A stretch of DNA of 64,000 nt from an uncultured Oscillospiraceae bacterium (lineage in GTDB: Bacteria; Bacillota; Clostridia; Oscillospirales; Oscillospiraceae). Location: contig CALWXL010000002.1 of NCBI GenBank assembly GCA_944385485.1, positions 42,350 to 106,349 on the forward strand, in the 5' to 3' direction. Positions 58,211 to 64,000 of the stretch are shown here, one piece after another (positions within the stretch are counted from its first letter, which is position 1; every line of letters starts with the position of its first letter). Both the position numbers and the translations under genes were made by a program. A model generated the notes under the pieces. That model saw only the letters and a list, made by a program, of their open reading frames with translations. It had not been told where the DNA came from and ran no database searches.

Positions 58211-59062
58211 ATGTCTGAACAGCCCCGCACCCGCCGTAGAAGACGGCGCAGCCATTTCCCCACCCAACTGGTCCTATTGTGTCTGGTGGCCGGCGTGGCC
58301 ATGATTCTCATTCTCATGTACGCCATGCGATCGCTCTCCCCATCGGCCGACGCCCAGCCCCAAGCCACCCCCACGGCCACTGTAGCACCCTCGACTCCCA
58401 CACCAGAAACACCTACTCCTTCACCGGAGGCCACCCAATCCACCGTCTACGATTTTTCCAGCCCTGTGCCCCAGTCCGATCCGGTGGATGAGAGTTATTT
58501 TGACGACGCCGTATTCATTGGCGACTCCCGCACCGAGGGCCTGATTTTATACACAGGTCTGACCAACGCCACCAATCTGACCCACAAGGGACTCATGGTG
58601 GACACCGTTTTTACCAAACAGGTCATCAACCAGAACGGCCAAATGGTCACGGTAATGGATGCCTTGAAAAACACCCAGTTTTCCAAGGTATATATCATGC
58701 TGGGCATCAACGAGATGGGCTGGCCCTATCCTGAGACTTTTATCGAAAAATACGCCGCCATTCTGGACGCCATCCGGGAGATCAACCCCGAAGCTATCAT
58801 CTATGTGCAGGAGATCATGCCTGTGTCCCAGACCGTGTCTGACACCCACAGCTATATCAGCAACGATAAAATCAACCAGTTTAACCAGCTGATTCAGGAA
58901 ATGGCTCAGGAAAAGAAGGCATACTATCTTCAGGTCTCCCAGGCCGTAGCGGACAGCACAGGTTGTCTGCCCCAGGAGGCCGGCTCTGACGGCATCCACC
59001 TGACCCCCACCTACTGTCAGAAGTGGTTGGATTACCTGCTCTGTCACACCGTGACCCCCTGA
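58211..59062 (+). CDS. membrane-anchored SGNH/GDSL hydrolase
   Basis: A 283-residue protein: a basic N-terminus (RTRRRRRRS), one membrane helix (LVLLCLVAGVAMILILMYAM), a Thr/Pro linker and an SGNH hydrolase domain. Block I is FIGDSRTEG with the catalytic Ser, block III is GINEM and block V is DGIHLT with the Asp and His. Such enzymes often remove acetyl groups from cell-wall polymers; the substrate is unknown. GGAGG lies seven bases before the ATG. Confidence 0.87.
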   Translation: MSEQPRTRRRRRRSHFPTQLVLLCLVAGVAMILILMYAMRSLSPSADAQPQATPTATVAPSTPTPETPTPSPEATQSTVYDFSSPVPQSDPVDESYFDDAVFIGDSRTEGLILYTGLTNATNLTHKGLMVDTVFTKQVINQNGQMVTVMDALKNTQFSKVYIMLGINEMGWPYPETFIEKYAAILDAIREINPEAIIYVQEIMPVSQTVSDTHSYISNDKINQFNQLIQEMAQEKKAYYLQVSQAVADSTGCLPQEAGSDGIHLTPTYCQKWLDYLLCHTVTP

Positions 59063-59096
59063 CTTGCCATCTGTCCCTTGGAAAGGAGTCCTGCCC

Positions 59097-59612
59097 ATGG
59101 ACCATAAGCCAGATTCTCCCCTGATTGCTTTCATTCAGGAAAACCAAGAAAAATTCTATCGCATCGCCTATGCCCACGTGAAGAACCGGGACGACGCTTT
59201 GGACCTGGTGCACACCTCCATTGTCAAGGCCCTGCAAAAGCAGCACACCCTGCGCAACCAGGATGGAATGCGCACCTGGTTTTACCGCATTCTCATCAAT
59301 GAGTGCATGACTTACTTTCGCAAACGATCCCGGCTGATCTACCTGGCGGACTTGGGTGAGGACCTTCCCGCCCGCTCCGGCCAGCCCCAAAGCCAGGACA
59401 CCTATCTGGACTTGTACTCCGCCATTGACCATCTTCCGTCCCATTTGAAGACGGTGGTCATCCTGCGCTATTTCGAAGATCTCAAACTGGCCACCATTGC
59501 AGAGGTCACCGGAACCAATCTCAACACCACAAAATCACGCCTGTACAAAGCTTTGGAGCTTTTGAAACTGGACTTGGGAGGTATGGAAGATGATCGATCA
59601 TTCTCAGTATGA
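59097..59612 (+). CDS. ECF sigma factor (SigV-like)
   Basis: A 171-residue ECF sigma factor. Region 2 is FYRIAYAHVKNRDDALDLVHTSIVKALQ and region 4 is LPSHLKTVVILRYFEDLKLATIAEVTGTNLNTTKSRLYKALE. ATG 59097 has GGAG eight bases upstream. The next gene overlaps by 23 bases and encodes an RsiV-like anti-sigma factor, so the pair resembles SigV/RsiV of Bacillus, which responds to lysozyme. Confidence 0.88.
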   Translation: MDHKPDSPLIAFIQENQEKFYRIAYAHVKNRDDALDLVHTSIVKALQKQHTLRNQDGMRTWFYRILINECMTYFRKRSRLIYLADLGEDLPARSGQPQSQDTYLDLYSAIDHLPSHLKTVVILRYFEDLKLATIAEVTGTNLNTTKSRLYKALELLKLDLGGMEDDRSFSV

Positions 59613-60426
59613 CAATATCGAGATTCCACAGGAGTTGTCCAGTGTGGTGGAGGATGCCATCACCTGTGGCCTGGGCACCCAGCCTCGGCGTCGGCACCCG
59701 TGGCGGTCGCTGGCCTGCATTCCCGCCGCCATGGCCGCCTGTCTGGTTCTGCTTCTCAACCTCTCCCCCACCTTTGCCGACGGAGCATGCAGCCTTCCCG
59801 TGGTAGGGGACGTGTGCCGCATCTTTGTCTTCCGGGAATACCACTCCCAGGACGAGATCAAATACATTGATGCCGTCATCCCTCAGATTGAGAACACGGG
59901 AAAAAGCGAATTGGAACAGCGGGTAAACCTCTACATCCAGCAGCTCATTCAAAACTGTCTGGACGAGAGTGAGGCCCGGGCCAAGGAATACTATGATGCC
60001 TTTGTGGCCACAGGGGGTGACCCTGCCGACTTCCACCCCATCGGCATTACCGTAGACTACGAGGTGAAGTACCTCACCGCACAGTATGTCTCCCTCCACA
60101 TCTGCCACTATGAGACCGCAATTGCCGCCTACCAAACCGACTACTATTACACGTTGGATCTGGAGAGCGAAAAAATGCTCACCCTCAAAGACTGGTTTGG
60201 CAACGACTACAAGCAAATTGTGGCCGACAGCATTCGCCGCACCATAGCGACCTGGAGCCCCGAGGAGCAACGGGAGCTGTGGACGGACATCAACCTGGAA
60301 GACCTGATCACCGAACAGCGCAGCTTCTACCTCAATGAGGACGGGCAGGCAGTGGTGGTCTTTGACAAATACGAACTGGCCTGCGGCGCAGCCGGACGGC
60401 CAGAATTCGTCATCACCCAAGAATGA
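59590..60426 (+). CDS. RsiV-like anti-sigma factor (DUF3298)
   Basis: A 278-residue membrane protein: a cytoplasmic N-terminus of about 45 residues, one membrane helix (LACIPAAMAACLVLLLNLSP) and an external DUF3298-type domain (YYYTLDLESEKMLTLKDWFG and FYLNEDGQAVVVFDKYELACGAAG). In Bacillus this domain binds lysozyme and leads to release of the sigma factor. Lysozyme sensing here is an inference from homology. GGGAGG lies eight bases before the ATG, inside the sigma gene. Confidence 0.85.
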   Translation: MIDHSQYDNIEIPQELSSVVEDAITCGLGTQPRRRHPWRSLACIPAAMAACLVLLLNLSPTFADGACSLPVVGDVCRIFVFREYHSQDEIKYIDAVIPQIENTGKSELEQRVNLYIQQLIQNCLDESEARAKEYYDAFVATGGDPADFHPIGITVDYEVKYLTAQYVSLHICHYETAIAAYQTDYYYTLDLESEKMLTLKDWFGNDYKQIVADSIRRTIATWSPEEQRELWTDINLEDLITEQRSFYLNEDGQAVVVFDKYELACGAAGRPEFVITQE

Positions 60427-60429
60427 AGA

Positions 60430-60457
60430 AAGGCCCTCCGGTTTCCCGGAGGGCCTT
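60430..60457. terminator. hairpin between convergent rsiV-like gene and nfnB
   Basis: AAGGCCCTCCGG pairs perfectly with CCGGAGGGCCTT, loop TTTC. T-runs are weak on both sides. Confidence 0.7.
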
Positions 60458-60468
60458 GGTGATTTGTC

Positions 60469-61869
60469 TTACTTGTTCTGGATGTACTGGTGGATGGCGG
60501 CAGCGGCCTGCTTGCCGGCCCCCATGGCCAGAATGACGGTGGCTGCGCCGGTGACCGCGTCACCGCCAGCGTACACGCCCTCTCGGCTGGTGAGGCCGTC
60601 GTCCCCATTGGTGACGATACAGCCGTGGCGGTTGGTCTCCAGGCCGGGGGTGGTGGAACGGATCAGGGGGTTGGGGCTGGTGCCGATGGACATGATCATG
60701 GTGTCCACCTCCAGCTGGAACTCGCTGCCCTCCTTGACCACCGGACGGCGGCGGCCGGAAGCGTCAGGCTCGCCCAGCTCCATCTCCACACAGGTCATGG
60801 CGCACACACGGCCATCCTCGTCGCCCAGCACCTCCACGGGGTTGGTGAGGGTCTTGAAGATGATGCCTTCCTCTTCGGCGTGCTCCACCTCTTCCTTACG
60901 GGCGGGCAGCTCCTCCATGCCACGGCGGTAGACAATGTACACCTCTTCGGCGCCCATACGCTTGGCGCAGCGGGCGGCATCCATGGCCACGTTGCCGCCG
61001 CCCACCACGGCCACCTTGTGGCTGTGCATGAGGGGGGTCTTGCTGCCGGGCTGGTAGGCCTTCATCAGATTGATTCGGGTCAAATACTCGTTGGCGGAAT
61101 ACACGCCCTTGAGGCTCTCGCCGGGAATGCCCATGAACCGGGGCAGACCGGCGCCGCTGGCGATGTACACCGCCTCAAAGCCGTACTCGCCCATCAGCTC
61201 ATCAATGGTCAGCACCTTGCCGATGACCATGTTGGTCTCAATGGTGACGCCCAGGGCCTTCAGGCCGTCAATCTCCTGCTGGACAATGGCCTTGGGCAGA
61301 CGGAACTCGGGAATGCCGTACACCAGCACGCCGCCAGCCAGGTGGAGGGCCTCGTAGATGGTCACCTCATAGCCCAGCTTGGCCAGATCGCCAGCTGCGG
61401 TGAGGCCGGAGGGGCCAGCACCGATGATGGCCACCTTGTGGCCGTTGGGCTGGGGTTTCACCGGAGCCTCTTTCACGTGCTCCCGGTGCCAGTCGGCCAC
61501 AAACCGCTCCAAGCGGCCAATGCCCACGCTCTCCCCCTTGATGCCGCGGACGCACTTGCCCTCACACTGGTTCTCCTGGGGGCAGACACGGCCGCACACG
61601 GCGGGCAGGGCGCTGGAGGCGGAAAGCACCTGATAGGCTCCCTCAAAGTCCTCCTCAGCCACCTTGCCAATGAAGGCGGGGATGTCGATGCCCACGGGGC
61701 AGCCGGTCTGGCAGGGCTTATTCTTACAGTTCAGGCAGCGCTTGGCCTCGTTCACCGCCATCTCCGCGGTGTAACCCAGAGCTACCTCCTCAAAGTTATG
61801 ATTTCTCACCTGGGGCTCCTGGCTGGGCATAGGGCACTTGCAGGGGTCCATATTGATCTGGTGTGCCAT
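60469..61869 (-). CDS. nfnB: NADH-dependent ferredoxin:NADP oxidoreductase, large subunit (NfnB / GltD-like)
   Basis: A 466-residue flavoprotein. The N-terminal domain carries 4Fe-4S ligands (CLNCKNKPCQTGCPVGIDIP and CGRVCPQENQCEGKCVRG). The FAD site is GAGPSGLTAAGDLAKLG and the NADPH site VVGGGNVAMDAARCAKRMG. The end GGDAVTGAATVILAMGAGK closes the FAD fold. Alone it could be called a glutamate synthase small-subunit-like protein, but pairing with the NfnA-like gene, whose stop is one base away, argues for the electron-bifurcating Nfn complex. GGAGG lies nine bases before ATG 61869. Confidence 0.9.
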   Translation of the reverse strand: MAHQINMDPCKCPMPSQEPQVRNHNFEEVALGYTAEMAVNEAKRCLNCKNKPCQTGCPVGIDIPAFIGKVAEEDFEGAYQVLSASSALPAVCGRVCPQENQCEGKCVRGIKGESVGIGRLERFVADWHREHVKEAPVKPQPNGHKVAIIGAGPSGLTAAGDLAKLGYEVTIYEALHLAGGVLVYGIPEFRLPKAIVQQEIDGLKALGVTIETNMVIGKVLTIDELMGEYGFEAVYIASGAGLPRFMGIPGESLKGVYSANEYLTRINLMKAYQPGSKTPLMHSHKVAVVGGGNVAMDAARCAKRMGAEEVYIVYRRGMEELPARKEEVEHAEEEGIIFKTLTNPVEVLGDEDGRVCAMTCVEMELGEPDASGRRRPVVKEGSEFQLEVDTMIMSIGTSPNPLIRSTTPGLETNRHGCIVTNGDDGLTSREGVYAGGDAVTGAATVILAMGAGKQAAAAIHQYIQNK

Positions 61870-61870
61870 C

Positions 61871-62713
61871 TCACTGCACCTCCTTGTTGAGCAGATTGCA
61901 AGAGGCTTCACGGGCGTGAGCCTCAAAGTCCTTGTAGGTGGTGCCACGGTGCATGGCCTCGTCAAAGTCCACCAGGTGGCCGTCAAAGTCAGGGCCGTCC
62001 ACACAGGCAAACTTGGTCTCACCGCCCACGGTGAGGCGGCAACCGCCGCACATGCCAGTGCCATCGATCATGATGGGGTTCATAGACACGGTGGTCTTGA
62101 TGCCATACTTCTCGGTGAGCTTGCACACAAACTTCATCATGATGAGGGGACCAATGGCGATGACCTCGTCGTACTGATTGCCCGCCTGAATGAGGGCCTC
62201 CAGGGCGTTGGTCACCAGGCCCTTCTCCCCCCAGGTGCCGTCATCGCTCATCTTGGCCATGTGATCGGACACGGCCTCAAACTCCTGCTCCAAAATCGCC
62301 AGGTCCTTGGAGCGGAAACCCACGATGGAGTGCACCTCAGCCCCCAGCTCGTGGAGGCGCTTGGCGGTGGGATAGGCAATGGCGCAGCCCACACCGCCGC
62401 CCACTACGGCCACTTTCTTCAGGCCCTCCAGCTGGCTGGGCCGACCCAGGGGTCCTACAAAGTCGTGGACAGACTGGCCAGCCTCCAGGGTATTGAGCTC
62501 CATGGTGGTACCGCCTACAATCTGGAAAATAATAGTGATGGTACCAGCCTCCCGATCATAGTCGGCAATGGTCAGAGGAATCCGCTCGGAGTCCTCAAAG
62601 GGACGTACAATGATAAACTGACCCGGCTGTGCCTTCTTGGCCACCAGGGGTGCCTCAATGACCAGCTTGGTGACAGTGGGATTCAGCGGGGTTTTTTCCG
62701 CAATTCGAAACAT
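61871..62713 (-). CDS. nfnA: NADH-dependent ferredoxin:NADP oxidoreductase, small subunit (NfnA)
   Basis: A 280-residue ferredoxin reductase-type protein: FAD-binding barrel (QPGQFIIVRPFEDSERIPLT), NAD-binding half (KKVAVVGGGVGCAIAYPTAK) and a C-terminal 2Fe-2S site (DGTGMCGGCRLTVGG, FACVDGPDFDGH). With NfnB it exchanges electrons among NADH, NADPH and ferredoxin in the cytoplasm, which suits a fermenting anaerobe. AAGGAG lies six bases before the ATG. Confidence 0.9.
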   Translation of the reverse strand: MFRIAEKTPLNPTVTKLVIEAPLVAKKAQPGQFIIVRPFEDSERIPLTIADYDREAGTITIIFQIVGGTTMELNTLEAGQSVHDFVGPLGRPSQLEGLKKVAVVGGGVGCAIAYPTAKRLHELGAEVHSIVGFRSKDLAILEQEFEAVSDHMAKMSDDGTWGEKGLVTNALEALIQAGNQYDEVIAIGPLIMMKFVCKLTEKYGIKTTVSMNPIMIDGTGMCGGCRLTVGGETKFACVDGPDFDGHLVDFDEAMHRGTTYKDFEAHAREASCNLLNKEVQ

Positions 62714-62741
62714 AACAATCTCCTTCCCAGGGATTTACCGA

Positions 62742-62777
62742 AAAATAAGGGGAGGGACTTTCCCCTCCCCTTATTTT
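62742..62777 (-). terminator. intrinsic terminator of the alcohol dehydrogenase gene
   Basis: A 14-bp stem (AAATAAGGGGAGGG with CCCTCCCCTTATTT) with a T-run on the minus strand, 14 bp after the stop codon at 62791. Confidence 0.9.
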
Positions 62778-62790
62778 ACACGCTAAAGAA

Positions 62791-63999
62791 TTAAAAGTCA
62801 ACGTCCAGGTCGTAATAGCAGGCGCGCAGCAGCTTCTCCATCTCCTCCTGATTGGGCTGGCGGGGGTTGGAGCCGGTGCAAGCGTCACCCAGGGCGTTCT
62901 TGGCCACCTCAGGCAGCTTGGCCAGGAACTCCTCCTCACTTACAAAGCCTACCTCAGCAATCACGCCGCCCTCGCCGTAGTGCTGAATGCACTGGGGAAT
63001 GTTCAGCACATCGTTCATGTGGCGCAGCTCGGCCACCAGAGCCTTCACCAGGGACTGGGTATCGCTGCCCTCCAGGCCCATGAAGCGGGCGATGTCAGCA
63101 TAACGCTGGGCTGCCTCCTCGTTCTTGGCGTTGTACTGGATGACCTTGGGCAGGTACATGGCGTTGGCCGCGCCGTGGATGATGTGGCCGCCCTCATACA
63201 CTGCTCCGGTCTTGTGGGCCATGGAGTGGACGATACCCAGCAGAGCGTTGGAGAAGGCCATGCCAGCCAGGCACTGGGCGTTGTGCATCCGGTCACGGGC
63301 ATCCATGTCGCCCTCATAGGACTTCTTCAGATCGTTGTGAATCATCTTAATGGCGTGGAGTGCCAGGGGATCGGTGTAGTCACAGTGGACGGTAGACACA
63401 TAGGCCTCAATGGCGTGGGTCATGGCGTCCATACCGGTGTGAGCGGTGAGCTTGGGAGGCATCTTCTCCGCCAGGTCGGGGTCCACAATGGCCACATCAG
63501 GGGTGATGTTAAAGTCGGCCAGGGGGTACTTGATACCCTTGTCATAGTCGGTGATGACGGAGAAGGCGGTGACCTCGGTGGCGGTGCCGGAGGTGGAGGG
63601 GATGGCGCAGAAGTGAGCCTTCTGACGCAGCGTGGGGAAGTTGAAGGGGACGATGAGGTCCTCAAAGGTGACATCAGGATACTCGTAGAACGCCCACATG
63701 GCCTTGGCTGCATCGATGGGGCTGCCGCCGCCGATGGCCACGATCCAGTCGGGCTGGAACTGGCGCATCTCCTCGGCACCGCGCATCACGGTGGTGACGC
63801 TGGGATCGGGCTCCACGCCCTCAAAGATATGTACTTCCATGCCCGCTTCCTTTAGGGTATTCTCCACCCGAGCCAGGAAGCCAAACCGCTTCATGCTGCC
63901 GCCGCCGGTGACCACAAAAGCCTTGGTGCCCTTCAGATTCTTCAGCTCTTCCAGAGAGCCTTTGCCGTGATACAGGTCACGAGGAAGTGTAAAACGCAT
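62791..63999 (-). CDS. iron-containing alcohol dehydrogenase
   Basis: A 402-residue group III alcohol dehydrogenase. The NAD(P) loop is VAIGGGSPIDAAKAM; PSTSGTATEVTAFSVIT follows; the iron ligands lie in HTGMDAMTHAIEAYVS and MAHKTGAVYEGGHIIHGAANA. It reduces an aldehyde to an alcohol (or the reverse); the closest group is NADH-dependent butanol dehydrogenase, but the substrate is not certain. The ATG falls at the last codon of the window, so an earlier start cannot be excluded. Confidence 0.9.
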   Translation of the reverse strand: MRFTLPRDLYHGKGSLEELKNLKGTKAFVVTGGGSMKRFGFLARVENTLKEAGMEVHIFEGVEPDPSVTTVMRGAEEMRQFQPDWIVAIGGGSPIDAAKAMWAFYEYPDVTFEDLIVPFNFPTLRQKAHFCAIPSTSGTATEVTAFSVITDYDKGIKYPLADFNITPDVAIVDPDLAEKMPPKLTAHTGMDAMTHAIEAYVSTVHCDYTDPLALHAIKMIHNDLKKSYEGDMDARDRMHNAQCLAGMAFSNALLGIVHSMAHKTGAVYEGGHIIHGAANAMYLPKVIQYNAKNEEAAQRYADIARFMGLEGSDTQSLVKALVAELRHMNDVLNIPQCIQHYGEGGVIAEVGFVSEEEFLAKLPEVAKNALGDACTGSNPRQPNQEEMEKLLRACYYDLDVDF

Positions 64000-64000
64000 A

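Noticed and set aside
1-64000. rRNA, tRNA or CRISPR arrays
   Set aside because: I looked for CCA-ended cloverleaf-like genes, rRNA landmarks and regular direct repeats with spacers and saw none.

Overview
The window comes from a GC-rich, Gram-positive, endospore-forming anaerobe. The gene set and protein style fit the Oscillospiraceae/Clostridia (Flavonifractor-like); this is an inference from sequence, with no database search. Supporting signs are sporulation genes (spoIIE, spmA, spmB, an interrupted spoVT, a SpoIIQ-like M23 protein, a DacF-type carboxypeptidase), strong AGGAGG-type ribosome sites, NfnAB electron bifurcation and an iron alcohol dehydrogenase. I see no rRNA, tRNA or CRISPR.

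Layout: 1-9085 is a long minus-strand run, pyrE-radC-uvrB-ybaK-aldo/keto reductase-uvrA-small export protein-membrane protein-M32 carboxypeptidase (cut by the window edge). It is broken behind uvrB by a hairpin-rich repeat. 9135-15809 holds a WYL regulator, metY with a nucleotidyltransferase, and comEA with a two-component system and a GerMN lipoprotein. 15843-24522 holds dacF, two tandem small-RNA-like units, a PdxR regulator divergent from an ECF transporter subunit, spoIIE, a dus gene and a sigma/anti-sigma pair. 24700-40026 holds an EF-G-like GTPase, a CNNM transporter, spmAB, an AbrB regulator, rsmI, tex, recG, pyruvate carboxylase and the M23 protein.

The centre of interest is a mobilizable element of about 17.3 kb (about 40504-57828) inserted in spoVT. 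The SpoVT N-terminal 33 codons, behind a sigma-G-like promoter, lie at 57918-57820. The remaining 143 codons lie at 40503-40072, fused in frame to the end of the element's large serine recombinase. The two junctions share a 9-bp core, and joining the element ends on paper gives a near-palindromic attP. Excision would rebuild a 176-residue SpoVT and give the recombinase a different 28-residue tail. This resembles the skin and SP-beta type of developmentally excised elements, but in a gene expected to be expressed in the forespore.

The element also carries an ankyrin-like gene in the recombinase operon, a relaxase with a nested second gene, MobC, a RepA-like ATPase whose tail is made of palindromes, a divergent sigma-like factor, a SWIM protein, a RelB/Doc pair with a stop codon in doc, a 1738-residue sortase-anchored PHP-domain surface protein, a YibE/F protein and a BRO protein. 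After the element come an SGNH hydrolase, an ECF sigma/RsiV-like pair, nfnAB and an alcohol dehydrogenase.
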